This document shows, piece by piece, positions 34,083 through 42,753 of a stretch of DNA of 64,000 bases; positions within the stretch are counted from its first letter, which is position 1, and each line of letters begins with the position of its first letter. The notes beneath the pieces are model-generated. The model saw only the letters and a program-made list of their open reading frames with translations. It did no database searches and was not told where the DNA came from. Position numbers and translations under genes: made by a program. Source of the stretch: Cyanobacteria bacterium GSL.Bin1 (GTDB lineage: Bacteria > Cyanobacteriota > Cyanobacteriia > Cyanobacteriales > Rubidibacteraceae). The stretch spans positions 62,001 through 126,000 of the forward strand of contig JAAANX010000065.1 of NCBI GenBank assembly GCA_009909085.1, written 5' to 3'.

Positions 34083-35474
34083 ATGACCATCAAAACCGTT
34101 GAATTTAACACCGAACTTTTAAAGAAATACGCTCGTCCTTTACCCCGTTATACCAGTTATCCCCCAGCAACTGAATTAACAGAAACCTTTGATCCGCAAG
34201 CCTTTACGAATGCAATAAAAGTGGGAAATAAAAGCCAAACCCCTTTGTCGCTATATTGTCATATTCCTTTTTGTGAAACTCCCTGTTATTTCTGTGGTTG
34301 TAATACCTTAATTACCCAAAAAAAAGAAGTAGCCCAACCATATTTAGATTATGTGTTCCGTAATATCGATCAAGTGGCTGGTTTAGTGGATTCCAAACGG
34401 AAAGTAAACCAATTACATTGGGGAGGCGGAACCCCAAATTATCTCAATTTAGAACAAGTGGAAAAGTTATGGACAAAGATGAGTGAGACTTTTCCCTTTG
34501 AAGAGAATGCAGAAGTTTCCATTGAAATTAATCCCAAATATGTGGATAAGAATTATCTGTTGTTCTTGCGCAGTTTAGGGTTTAATCGCGTTAGCTTTGG
34601 CATTCAAGATTTCAACCCGGAAGTCCAAACGGCAATTAATCGGGTGCAAACGGAAACCATGCTATTTAATGTCATGGATTGGATTCGAGAAGCGGGATTT
34701 GAAAGTGTGAATGTGGATTTGGTTTATGGCTTACCTTATCAAACCTTAGAAACTTTCCGTAAAACCATTAATAAAACAGTAAAATTAAATCCAGATCGGA
34801 TTGCAGTCTTCAGTTTTGCTTATGTTCCTTGGTTGAAACCGGTGCAAAAACGACTTCCAGAAACCGCTTTACCCAATAGCGAAGAAAAATTAAGCATTTT
34901 GCGGATGTCAATTGAAGAACTAACTTCGCAAGGGTATGTTTTCATTGGCATGGATCATTTTGCCAAACCGGATGATGAACTCGCGATCGCGCAACGAAAA
35001 GGGGAATTACATCGCAATTTCCAAGGCTATACCACCAAGCCGGAATCCGATTTACTCTCCTTTGGAATGACGGGAATTAGTATGTTGCATGACGTCTTTA
35101 CCCAAAACCAAAAACGTCTCAAAGACTACTATCGTGACATTGATGCCAACAAATTTCCCATTGCAAAAGGAGTGCAACTGCACGAAGAAGACCATTTACG
35201 ACAAGCCATTATTGTTGAATTAATGTGTCAATTTCATATCTCGCCCAAACGATTAGAAGAGAAATATAACATCAAATTGAATGGGAAATTCTCAGACTAT
35301 TTTGCTGCTGAATTTGCCGATTTACAAGAATTAGCAAAAGATGGTTTAGTCGAAGTTCAAGAAGAAGAAATTGAGGTAACCCCAATCGGACGACTCCTGA
35401 TTCGGAATATTGCCAGCGTCTTTGATAGCTATTTAAAACAACGGCAAAGTAAAGCCTTTTCCCAATCCATTTAA
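34083..35474 (+). CDS. hemN: Oxygen-independent coproporphyrinogen III oxidase (HemN)
   Basis: This radical-SAM enzyme decarboxylates coproporphyrinogen III without oxygen. The [4Fe-4S] motif is YCHIPFCETPCYFCGCN (C-x3-C-x2-C) near 60-75; GGGTPNYL near 115 and NVDLVYGLPYQT near 212 bind SAM, and the C-terminal HemN domain is present. The 463-aa length is typical of bona fide HemN. It lies 117 bases after ho on the same strand. A HIP1-delimited piece of this gene reappears in decayed form at 35651-35715. Confidence 0.95.
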   Translation: MTIKTVEFNTELLKKYARPLPRYTSYPPATELTETFDPQAFTNAIKVGNKSQTPLSLYCHIPFCETPCYFCGCNTLITQKKEVAQPYLDYVFRNIDQVAGLVDSKRKVNQLHWGGGTPNYLNLEQVEKLWTKMSETFPFEENAEVSIEINPKYVDKNYLLFLRSLGFNRVSFGIQDFNPEVQTAINRVQTETMLFNVMDWIREAGFESVNVDLVYGLPYQTLETFRKTINKTVKLNPDRIAVFSFAYVPWLKPVQKRLPETALPNSEEKLSILRMSIEELTSQGYVFIGMDHFAKPDDELAIAQRKGELHRNFQGYTTKPESDLLSFGMTGISMLHDVFTQNQKRLKDYYRDIDANKFPIAKGVQLHEEDHLRQAIIVELMCQFHISPKRLEEKYNIKLNGKFSDYFAAEFADLQELAKDGLVEVQEEEIEVTPIGRLLIRNIASVFDSYLKQRQSKAFSQSI

Positions 35475-35475
35475 T

Positions 35476-35573
35476 CCCATCCAGTGGCAATCAAATATTG
35501 AAAGACCTTTTTCCTTAGCTTTTTCAAATAGATATTGCTCTAATTCTGGTGGGAGGTTTAAATTTATGGTCAT
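35476..35573 (-). pseudogene. Antitoxin-like remnant on the reverse strand
   Basis: From ATG at 35573 the reverse strand gives MTINLNLPPELEQYLFEKAK followed by EKGLS. This is the usual opening of short RHH-type antitoxins of cyanobacteria. The remainder runs into the hemN 3' end without further similarity, so only the N-terminal 25 residues survive. Confidence 0.45.
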
Positions 35574-35650
35574 ACGTTTCTTTCAAGATCCACTTAAGAG
35601 TTTAACCGATTAAAGTTTAAGATATAAGATTCAAATGAACCAATTGTGAA

Positions 35651-35715
35651 GCGATCGCGCAACGAAAAAGGAAACTGCAGCATCAGTTTCAAGGCTACCC
35701 GACAAACCCCGCATC
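35651..35715 (+). pseudogene. Decayed hemN fragment beginning at HIP1
   Basis: GCGATCGCGCAACGAAAA is identical to hemN 34983-35000, and the following about 47 bases align without gaps. The encoded AIAQRKRKLQHQFQGY matches HemN AIAQRKGELHRNFQGY. The homology starts exactly at the HIP1 octamer. It is a leftover of a second hemN-like gene or of a HIP1-mediated rearrangement. Confidence 0.65.
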
Positions 35716-35787
35716 TCATTCATCCCAACTGCACAAATAATATACTTTTACAGAGGCCCAATATTGGTTTGACAAGGTAAAGATTGA

Positions 35788-36738
35788 ATGAATACAGCAG
35801 CAACAGTCGCTTTAGGCAAAAATGGTCCGCAAGTGACGCCCCTTGGTGTCGGAACTTGGTCTTGGGGAGATCGTTTATTTTGGGATTATGGCAAAACCTA
35901 CGACCAAACCCAAGTGCAAGACGCTTTTCAAGCCTCTCTTGAGGCAGGAGTGACCCTATTTGATACAGCAGAAGTGTATGGTTTGGGGGAATCAGAACGG
36001 TTATTAGGCACGTTTACGCGAGAACCCAATTGCGCCGCCGCGATCGCGACCAAATATTTTCCCTTACCTTGGCGAGTATTTCCTCAATCAGTCACCGACG
36101 CTTTGAGTGAAAGCCTGCAACGCCTGCAAGTTGAAAGCATTCCTTTATATCAAGTGCATACTCCTTTTACGTTCTTCATGACGCAGGAAACGCTCATGGA
36201 AGCTTTAGCAGAAGAAGTGAAACAAGGGCGCATTGAAGCTGTTGGGGTAAGTAACTATTCCGCCAGTCAAATGCGGGAAGCCCATGAACACCTGCAAAAA
36301 CGGGGGGTTCCCCTAGCGAGTAACCAAGTGCCTTATTCTCTGCTCAATCGTAAAATTGAAAGCAATGGGATTTGGCAGACCGCCCAAGAATTAGGGGTTA
36401 CCGTTATTGCCTACAGTCCCCTTGCCCAAGGTTTACTCACCGGCAAATATACGGGTGAAGAACAACCCACTGGCGCTCGTCGCCTCGATCCCAAGTTTAA
36501 GTCCTCTGGTATCAATAAAGTTTCTCCAGTGATTGATTGCTTGCGACAATTAGCAGAAAAATATGAAAAAACCCCTGCCCAGGTCGCTTTAAATTGGCTC
36601 ATCACTCAAGGAACCATTCCGATTCCCGGGGCAAAGAATGCTAAGCAAGCCCAACAGAATGCCGGTGCTTTGGGGTGGGAACTAAGTCCAGAAGATGCGC
36701 AAGAGTTAGATCGGGTAAGCCAGCCTTGGAAAAGTTAA
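35788..36738 (+). CDS. Aldo/keto reductase
   Basis: This NADPH-dependent TIM-barrel oxidoreductase shows the tetrad residues: Asp in TLFDTAEVYGLGESE (with Tyr) near 57-71, Lys in IATKYFP near 86, His in YQVHTPFTF near 119. The coenzyme-binding end IPIPGAKNAKQAQQNAGAL is near 276-294. The 316-aa length is typical. The substrate is unknown. It is followed by a hairpin (36762-36792) that may end the transcript. Confidence 0.9.
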   Translation: MNTAATVALGKNGPQVTPLGVGTWSWGDRLFWDYGKTYDQTQVQDAFQASLEAGVTLFDTAEVYGLGESERLLGTFTREPNCAAAIATKYFPLPWRVFPQSVTDALSESLQRLQVESIPLYQVHTPFTFFMTQETLMEALAEEVKQGRIEAVGVSNYSASQMREAHEHLQKRGVPLASNQVPYSLLNRKIESNGIWQTAQELGVTVIAYSPLAQGLLTGKYTGEEQPTGARRLDPKFKSSGINKVSPVIDCLRQLAEKYEKTPAQVALNWLITQGTIPIPGAKNAKQAQQNAGALGWELSPEDAQELDRVSQPWKS

Positions 36739-36761
36739 CTTGGAAACAAGGCAATAACTAA

Positions 36762-36792
36762 AGGGCAGTCCCCCTTCGCTACATCCTGCCCT
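36762..36792. terminator. Hairpin after the aldo/keto reductase gene
   Basis: AGGGCAG (36762-36768) pairs with CTGCCCT (36786-36792) around a 17-base loop. The T-run is weak. The rest of the gap to 37030 holds a HIP1 site and a short frame with no recognisable protein. Confidence 0.4.
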
Positions 36793-37030
36793 AATGCTTT
36801 TGTAGAATTTGTAAGGGGATTTCTTGATTGTCTTGGGGGCTTCCCCAAAACTGTTCCAATGTGGGACCATTTTTGATGCGGCGATCGCGCTTCCCGATCC
36901 GCGAATTATTCAACAACCGGGCTGGAAAACTGTCATTCAGGAAAAGTTATTGCAACTCAGTCTGACTTGACCTTGTACCATAGAAAGTAACGGAGTCCTT
37001 GCCAATCAGTTTCCAAGTCAGTGCCAATCT

Positions 37031-38200
37031 ATGCAAATCTATCTTGATCACAGTGCAACCACGCCGCCTCATCCGGATGTTATTGCCAAAATGCAAGCGG
37101 TTTTAAGCGAGCATTGGGGTAACCCCTCTAGTCTTCATGCCTGGGGAGAACAATCCGCAATGGAAATTGAAATGGCGCGGGTCGAAACAGCGCAGTTAAT
37201 CAATGCCACGACACCAGAATCCATTATTTTTACCTCGGGTGGAACAGAAGCGGATAATTTTGCCTTACTTGGGGTTGCCGATCAATATGGGTCACCCCAA
37301 CATTTAATTATCTCTAGTGTGGAACATTCGGCAATTGAAAAGACAGCCCAGCGTTTAGAAGCTAGGGGATGGGAAGTGACTCGTTTGCCTGTGAATCAAC
37401 AAGGGCGGATTCATCCTTGGGATTTAGAACAAGCGATTCAAAGTAATACAGTCTTGGTTTCCATTATCTACGGACAAAGCGAGGTGGGAACCTTACAGCC
37501 GATCGCGCAATTGGGAAAAATCGCCCGCGCCAGAGGAATTTTATTCCATACCGATGCCGTGCAAGTGGCTGGACGATTACCCATCGATGTCCAACAACTC
37601 CCCGTCGATTTACTTTCTCTTTCCGGTCATAAAATGTATGGGGTGCAAGGGGCAGGTGCCTTATATGTGCGCGAAGGTGTAGCAATACAACCCTTGCTGA
37701 CAGGGGGCGGACAAGAAAGACAATTGCGATCCGGCACCCAAGCCGTGGGCGCGATCGCGGCGTTAGGGGTTGCGGCGAAACTTGCCCGGTTAGCCCTGCC
37801 CACAGAAACCCCACGTTTGGAAGGGTTACGGAACCAATTATTTGCGTTACTTGCCGATTGTCCCTATTTAATTCCCACTGGTGATTGCAGCGATCGGTTG
37901 CCTCATCATGTTAGTTTTGCCGTTCATAGCCCCACCGAACCGATTACCGGGAAAACCCTAGTGCGCCAATTAAACTTAGCCGGAATCGGGATTAGTGCGG
38001 GCTCAGCGTGTGATAGTGGTAAACTGAAACCGAGTCCTATTTTGCTGGCAATGGGCTATTCTCAAGCAATGTCTTTAGCCGGCATCCGGTTAACGTTAGG
38101 CCGCAGTACCACCGCAGCAGATATCGAGTGGACAGCACTGGTGTTAAAACAAGTTTTACAACGCTTAATTGAAGAATCAAGTTTGGTATTAGCAAGATAA
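37031..38200 (+). CDS. Cysteine desulfurase (NifS/IscS class)
   Basis: This PLP enzyme supplies sulfur for Fe-S clusters. Evidence: IYLDHSATTPPHPDV at the N-terminus, the PLP lysine in LSGHKMYGVQGAGALY near 203, the GGGQERQLRSGTQAVGAIAA segment near 229-248, and the catalytic cysteine in GISAGSACDSGKLKPS near 326. The 389-aa length fits. It could mature Fe-S clusters in general; the adjacent DUF1995 gene is 1-7 bases downstream, indicating co-transcription. Confidence 0.93.
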   Translation: MQIYLDHSATTPPHPDVIAKMQAVLSEHWGNPSSLHAWGEQSAMEIEMARVETAQLINATTPESIIFTSGGTEADNFALLGVADQYGSPQHLIISSVEHSAIEKTAQRLEARGWEVTRLPVNQQGRIHPWDLEQAIQSNTVLVSIIYGQSEVGTLQPIAQLGKIARARGILFHTDAVQVAGRLPIDVQQLPVDLLSLSGHKMYGVQGAGALYVREGVAIQPLLTGGGQERQLRSGTQAVGAIAALGVAAKLARLALPTETPRLEGLRNQLFALLADCPYLIPTGDCSDRLPHHVSFAVHSPTEPITGKTLVRQLNLAGIGISAGSACDSGKLKPSPILLAMGYSQAMSLAGIRLTLGRSTTAADIEWTALVLKQVLQRLIEESSLVLAR

Positions 38201-38204
38201 AGTG

Positions 38205-38966
38205 ATGATGGAGTTTCCAACAACCTTAGAAAGCGCGATCGCGCAAGCGAAACAGTCAACGCTCACTGCCTTAGAATCGGGCTTAACTCGTTTACAAGTC
38301 GAACTTAAAATTCCAGAAATCGCCCTGAAAGGAGAAGTCATTGCCAAAGAATTTGCCGATCTCTTTGAAGATGATTATGGATCAGGGTTAAAAGTTCTGT
38401 TTCCCGATACTGGTGCGGCGGCTTTAGCGCGACGGAATTGGTCAGAGGTTTCATTTCGAGTCAATGATTTAGGCAGTCGGAATGTTCCCATCGAAAATAA
38501 AGTATCAGAAGAAGACCAGCTTTTCTTACTGGTTTCTCCCTCAGCAGTAGAAGTGCAAAAAGTCGAGAAGCTTTGTAATCTCGCTGGTGATCGTCCGGTT
38601 ATTCTCTTGATTCCCCAGCTAGAAGATGTTGCTACGGTTGGTATTGGTTACGCCGCCCGTCAACTACGAGAACGATTTTTAAGTACCCTGGAAAGCTGCT
38701 ATTATTTGCAACCCCTAGATGAGGCTGCCATCCTAAAATCTTATCCTTCCGGTTGGCAAATCTGGATTGAAAAAGAAGAGAATAATTATGAATTCTTTTG
38801 CGAAGAACCAGAAAAACCAGTTGGTGATACGTTAGATCGCTTACTGCGAAAAGCAGCCGGAGAAGATGTTTCTGCAGAAGAAACTCCCGCATTTACGAGT
38901 AAATCGGCGAGAAAACAAGGAATTTTTGATAGTTTGCAACGCTTTTTAAAAGCCCTCAGCCAGTAA
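38205..38966 (+). CDS. DUF1995 family protein
   Basis: The about 253-aa soluble protein (MEFPTTLESAIAQAKQSTLT, then GLKVLFPDTGAAALARRNW, and RPVILLIPQLEDVATVGIGY) is a DUF1995 protein of cyanobacteria and plastids; plant members include LPA3, linked to photosystem II assembly. No catalytic residues are known. GTG 38202, ATG 38205 and ATG 38208 are alternatives. Close spacing to the cysteine desulfurase suggests shared expression. Confidence 0.8.
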   Translation: MMEFPTTLESAIAQAKQSTLTALESGLTRLQVELKIPEIALKGEVIAKEFADLFEDDYGSGLKVLFPDTGAAALARRNWSEVSFRVNDLGSRNVPIENKVSEEDQLFLLVSPSAVEVQKVEKLCNLAGDRPVILLIPQLEDVATVGIGYAARQLRERFLSTLESCYYLQPLDEAAILKSYPSGWQIWIEKEENNYEFFCEEPEKPVGDTLDRLLRKAAGEDVSAEETPAFTSKSARKQGIFDSLQRFLKALSQ

Positions 38967-39014
38967 TTAATAATTACTAATGAGGAGACAAAGTGAGGGG
39001 GAGTTGGAGTAAGG

Positions 39015-39059
39015 GGGAGACATGGGAGACATGGGAGACATGGGAGACATGGGAGACAC
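39015..39059. repeat. Tandem repeat of five 9-bp units
   Basis: GGGAGACAT is repeated four times exactly with a fifth unit GGGAGACAC. It lies between the DUF1995 and ABA4-like genes, in a 166-bp gap. Confidence 0.9.
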
Positions 39060-39074
39060 GGAGAGACAGTGAAC

Positions 39075-39137
39075 CAATGACCAATGACTAATGACTAATG
39101 ACCAATGACCAATGACCAATGACTAATAACCAATGAC
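39075..39137. repeat. Tandem heptad repeat reaching the next start codon
   Basis: Nine units of (C/T)AATGAC, one altered to TAATAAC, run to 39137. The last unit supplies a candidate ATG at 39133 of the ABA4-like gene. Related heptads occur near 34045-34065 after heme oxygenase. Confidence 0.85.
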
Positions 39138-39585
39138 TATGAATCTTGCATTTGATATTGCCAACCTGTTTGTTTTACCCTTTTGGGCATTAATGATCTT
39201 CCTTCCGAATTGGGGCGTTACGAAAAAAGTAATGTCTTCTTTTCTACCCTTTATTATTTTAGTCGGCTTTTATATTTTCTTTTTTGCTAATACCCTCAAT
39301 ACAGAATCAGCAGCAGCGTTATCCAATCCTGATTTACCGACCATTACCCAATTCTTTGGTGAAGAAAGTGCCGCTGCAACCGGATGGGCACACTTTTTAG
39401 TGATGGATTTATTTGTGGGGCGTTGGGTGTATTGGCAAGGACAAGAAAAAGGAATTTTTACCGTTCATTCCATTATTTTATGTCTATTTGCCGGTCCGAT
39501 TGGACTCCTGTCCCATATAATTACGGCTTGGATTACCGAACAATTCTTTAAAAAATCAGAAACCACAGAAGCAACTTCTAGTTAA
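39133..39585 (+). CDS. ABA4-like (DUF4281) membrane protein
   Basis: About four membrane helices: FVLPFWALMIFLP near 13-25, SSFLPFIILVGFYIFFFANT near 36-55, then ATGWAHFLVMDLFVGRWVYW near 82-101 and HSIILCLFAGPIGLLSHI near 111-128. The LFVGRWVYW and LFAGPIGLLSH signatures are those of DUF4281/ABA4; the plant protein is needed for neoxanthin formation, and cyanobacterial members are of unknown function. Start may be 39133 or 39139; 39133 lies inside a heptad repeat. Confidence 0.82.
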   Translation: MTMNLAFDIANLFVLPFWALMIFLPNWGVTKKVMSSFLPFIILVGFYIFFFANTLNTESAAALSNPDLPTITQFFGEESAAATGWAHFLVMDLFVGRWVYWQGQEKGIFTVHSIILCLFAGPIGLLSHIITAWITEQFFKKSETTEATSS

Positions 39586-39596
39586 GAGATAGACCC

Positions 39597-40010
39597 ATGA
39601 ATGATACTCTCCGGCGCTTTAAGTCGCAGCCTTGGAAACCCCTGTTTCTTGTTTCGTTAATTACAGTTGCTATTGCCAGCGCGATCGACTATTTACTGAT
39701 TTTCCTGATTTCTAATGTTCCGGGAATACAACAAAGTGTCTCCCTCCTTCTATCGCCCCCTCTCGGTATTTTACTGCCTTTAGCTGCCGCTGCTGGTGTC
39801 GGGGTATTGGGGGTTGCGGTTTGTGATCGCTTCCAATCTCAGATCTTCCTCAATGCAGGAAGTTTATGGGCATTAGTCCTATGTTTGGCGATTATTTTAG
39901 GGTTAAGCGGATTGTTGCCATTACCCAGCTTTTTAGTTCGTTTGTCTTATCCTGGGTTGCTGGGGATGATGGTAGGGGTTTTTTGGAAAGGACGCAATTA
40001 TTGGCGTTAA
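39597..40010 (+). CDS. Hypothetical membrane protein
   Basis: The 137-aa protein has four hydrophobic segments (about 17-38, 48-75, 82-103 and 108-130) and a positively charged C-terminus. It begins 11 bases after the ABA4-like stop, so the two form a transcript. No family is recognised. Confidence 0.7.
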   Translation: MNDTLRRFKSQPWKPLFLVSLITVAIASAIDYLLIFLISNVPGIQQSVSLLLSPPLGILLPLAAAAGVGVLGVAVCDRFQSQIFLNAGSLWALVLCLAIILGLSGLLPLPSFLVRLSYPGLLGMMVGVFWKGRNYWR

Positions 40011-40035
40011 TGAATCGTGTTTTTCAAACAAGAAA

Positions 40036-40069
40036 AAAAGGAGATGGGGTAAACTCCCATCTCCTTTTT
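40036..40069. terminator. Bidirectional terminator
   Basis: AAAGGAGATGGG and CCCATCTCCTTT form a 12-13 bp stem with a 7-base loop, flanked by A residues on the left and T residues on the right. It separates the convergent membrane-protein gene and ftsH and can work in both directions. Confidence 0.88.
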
Positions 40070-40087
40070 GTTTAGACCAGTAATTGG

Positions 40088-41989
40088 CTACTGATTCTGT
40101 TGCATTTGCGGAACATATTGTTCTTTTTCCGGGATATCTGTATATTCAGAAAGAATTTGACGGAACTCATCCCCATCAATGGTTTCTTTCTCAATGAGCA
40201 AGTCCACTAAACGGTCAATGGCAACGCGGTTGTCGCGAATAATTTGACGAGCGTTGTGATGACACTGTTCGATAATTTCCCGCACTTGGGAATCAATCCG
40301 AGAAGCAATTTCTTCAGAATACTCAGAGCGATTCATTAAACCGCCACCGAGGAAGACTTCGCTGTTTTGACTTTCTAAGGATAAAGGACCAAGATCCGAC
40401 ATACCAAAGCGAGTGACCATTTGACGGGCCATTGCTGTTAGCTGTTGTAAGTCGCCGCCAGCACCCGAGGTAACTTCCGCATCGCCAAAGACTTCCTCTT
40501 CAGCTGCACGACCGCCTAAAGCACCAGTAATGCGAGCTTTCAGCTGCGATCGCGAGACCAGGCTTTGTTCTTCACTGGGAGTAAACCAGGTTAGCCCTTG
40601 CGCTTGTCCCCGAGGAATCAAGGTTACTTTTTGTACCGGATCGTGAGCGGGGATTAAGGTCCCGATAATGGCATGACCCACTTCGTGGTAAGCAATCAAG
40701 CGTTTGCTCTTACTATCTACTAACGGGGTGCCTTCCATACCAGCAACCACCCGATCCACGGCATCGTCAATTTCAGCAAGGGTAATGGCTGATTTGCGAC
40801 GACGAGCGGTTAAAATCGCTGCCTCGTTGAGGAGGTTTGCTAAATCCGCGCCGGTAAAGCCAGGAGTGCGTCGGGCAATGGATTCTAATGAAACATCAGG
40901 GTCTAACTTCTTATTCCGAGCGTGAACATTGAGGATAGAAATCCGTCCTTTCACATCCGGTGCATCAACAGTAATCTGCCGGTCGAAGCGTCCGGGACGT
41001 AAGAGGGCTGTATCGAGAACATCCGGGCGGTTTGTCGCAGCAATAATGATGATACCAGTATTGCCTTCAAACCCATCCATTTCTGTCAGTAACTGGTTCA
41101 GGGTTTGTTCCCGTTCATCATTACCACCGCCGATACCTGCACCACGCTGACGACCAACGGCGTCAATTTCATCAATAAAGATGAGGCAAGGAGCATTTTC
41201 TTTTGCTTTCTTGAAGAGGTCACGAACCCGTGAGGCACCGACCCCAACAAACATTTCCACAAATTCAGAACCCGAGATACTGAAGAAGGGAACGCCCGCT
41301 TCACCAGCAATTGCTTTGGCTAATAAAGTTTTTCCGGTTCCCGGTGGTCCGATGAGTAATGCTCCTTTCGGAATTTTTGCCCCCACTGCGGTAAAGCGTT
41401 CCGGCTGCTTGAGGAAGGTGACCACTTCTTGCAGCTCTTCTTTCGCTTCTTCCACACCGGCAACATCATCAAAAAGAACGCCAGTTTTTGCTTCCATTTG
41501 GAAACGAGCGCGAGATTTCCCGAAGTTCATCGCTTGTCCGGGACCGCCACCAGCGTTGTTGGAGCGACGGAAGAGGAAAAATAGAGCCCCAATCAATAAA
41601 ATGGGGAAGATTAAATTGCCTAAGAAGCCCCACAGTGCGCCATTATCTCCGCTCTCATGGGAGTCAATCGCCACGTCAGCTTCTCGCATTTTTGTAATCA
41701 GTTCTGGGGCATTTTCTGGGAGGTCAACGCGATAACGTTGGGTACTGCCACTAATTTGCGGATCGCTCGCTTCGACAATCGCAGTTCTGCCATTATCGTA
41801 CAGATCAACGGCTTGTACGCGCTCCGATTCTAAATATTCTAAAAAGCGACCGTAGCTCAGTCGTGTATTTGCAGTGTTACCACCACTGAGGTCTCCACCA
41901 TTCGGAGAGAACGTTCCTTGCCAGAGGAAAAAACCAACGACAAGAATTGGTAATGTCCAGAGTAGAATTACCCGCCAAGGTAGTTTCAT
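40088..41989 (-). CDS. ftsH: FtsH membrane zinc metalloprotease
   Basis: Two membrane helices (7-27 and about 118-138) frame a lumenal or periplasmic domain. An AAA+ domain follows: Walker A GPPGTGKT near 215, Walker [13 protein letters not shown] near 270, the second region of homology [20 protein letters not shown] near 316-335. Then comes the zinc site HEVGH near 434. The 633-aa length is normal. In cyanobacteria FtsH oligomers degrade damaged photosystem II D1 and other membrane proteins; which of the usual four paralogues this is cannot be decided here. Confidence 0.96.
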   Translation of the reverse strand: MKLPWRVILLWTLPILVVGFFLWQGTFSPNGGDLSGGNTANTRLSYGRFLEYLESERVQAVDLYDNGRTAIVEASDPQISGSTQRYRVDLPENAPELITKMREADVAIDSHESGDNGALWGFLGNLIFPILLIGALFFLFRRSNNAGGGPGQAMNFGKSRARFQMEAKTGVLFDDVAGVEEAKEELQEVVTFLKQPERFTAVGAKIPKGALLIGPPGTGKTLLAKAIAGEAGVPFFSISGSEFVEMFVGVGASRVRDLFKKAKENAPCLIFIDEIDAVGRQRGAGIGGGNDEREQTLNQLLTEMDGFEGNTGIIIIAATNRPDVLDTALLRPGRFDRQITVDAPDVKGRISILNVHARNKKLDPDVSLESIARRTPGFTGADLANLLNEAAILTARRRKSAITLAEIDDAVDRVVAGMEGTPLVDSKSKRLIAYHEVGHAIIGTLIPAHDPVQKVTLIPRGQAQGLTWFTPSEEQSLVSRSQLKARITGALGGRAAEEEVFGDAEVTSGAGGDLQQLTAMARQMVTRFGMSDLGPLSLESQNSEVFLGGGLMNRSEYSEEIASRIDSQVREIIEQCHHNARQIIRDNRVAIDRLVDLLIEKETIDGDEFRQILSEYTDIPEKEQYVPQMQQNQ

Positions 41990-42048
41990 TTTTTAAGTCC
42001 TTTTGTGTGTCTAACAATAATGCTTAAATTAAGCTTTTCTCTTGAACT

Positions 42049-42071
42049 TCTTCCTTCGGGAAGATTTTTTT
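42049..42071 (+). terminator. Terminator-like hairpin upstream of ftsH
   Basis: TCTTCC-TTCG-GGAAGA followed by seven T residues has intrinsic terminator form, but on the plus strand, antisense to both mocA (upstream) and ftsH (downstream). It could stop antisense transcripts entering from ftsH. Confidence 0.5.
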
Positions 42072-42159
42072 AAGGGTCTTGTAACCTTCTATTTTATTCT
42101 TTGACTATCTTAATTTAACTTAACATATTTCTCAGGCAGTTATCAAAATGAGGCATCAA

Positions 42160-42753
42160 TTATGTCTTAGGCGATAGACGGGCTAAATCATCAGGCGTAT
42201 CAATATCAATTAATCCCTCAGGAAAAGGAATTCTTAATACTTTTGATTGATTAGAATTAATAATTTGTCTAGCACCCCGATCACCCTCAATTATGGTTAG
42301 TTCTGGAAATAAGGTTTGATCGAATAGAGCTGGCACGCCGATTACTTCACCGTATTGAGACGCAACAATCGGATAATTTCCGGTTGCATAGCCATTGATC
42401 AATGCTTGAAGGAGAGGAGTTGAAACAAAAGGTTGGTCGCAAAGCATTAAGATAATGGCATTCAAGTCAGGCGCGATCGCGCGCATTTTTTTGAGTCCAC
42501 AGCGCAGAGAACTCGCCATCCCCGTTGACCACTGTTCATTCCAGGCAATCTCGATGTTGTAAGCCCTCAATTTGGGCTTAATTTGAGAGGCATTTGCTCC
42601 CAAAACCACTACAATGGGCTGACAATGAGAGGCGATGGCAACGCCTGTTATCTGTTCGATGAGGGATTTGCCCTGATAAGAGATCAGTTGTTTCGGTTGT
42701 CCGAAGCGGGTAGATGCCCCCGCTGCTAGGATAACGATGCCGATCTTGCCCAT
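42160..42753 (-). CDS. Molybdenum cofactor nucleotidyltransferase (MocA/MobA-like)
   Basis: The N-terminus IVILAAGASTRFGQPKQLIS is the nucleotide-binding LAAGxSxRxGxxK motif, followed by VVVLGANASQI, LMLCDQPFVSTPLLQ and the end region IDIDTPDDLARL. The 197-aa length and the location after xdhC identify it as MocA-type (adds CMP to make the cytosine dinucleotide cofactor for xanthine dehydrogenase-family enzymes). Its start overlaps the xdhC 3' end by 28 bases, indicating coupling. Confidence 0.88.
   Translation of the reverse strand: MGKIGIVILAAGASTRFGQPKQLISYQGKSLIEQITGVAIASHCQPIVVVLGANASQIKPKLRAYNIEIAWNEQWSTGMASSLRCGLKKMRAIAPDLNAIILMLCDQPFVSTPLLQALINGYATGNYPIVASQYGEVIGVPALFDQTLFPELTIIEGDRGARQIINSNQSKVLRIPFPEGLIDIDTPDDLARLSPKT

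Noticed and set aside
39015-39137. Possible CRISPR array
   Set aside because: The units are 9 and 7 bp with no spacers and no cas genes nearby; these are simple tandem repeats.
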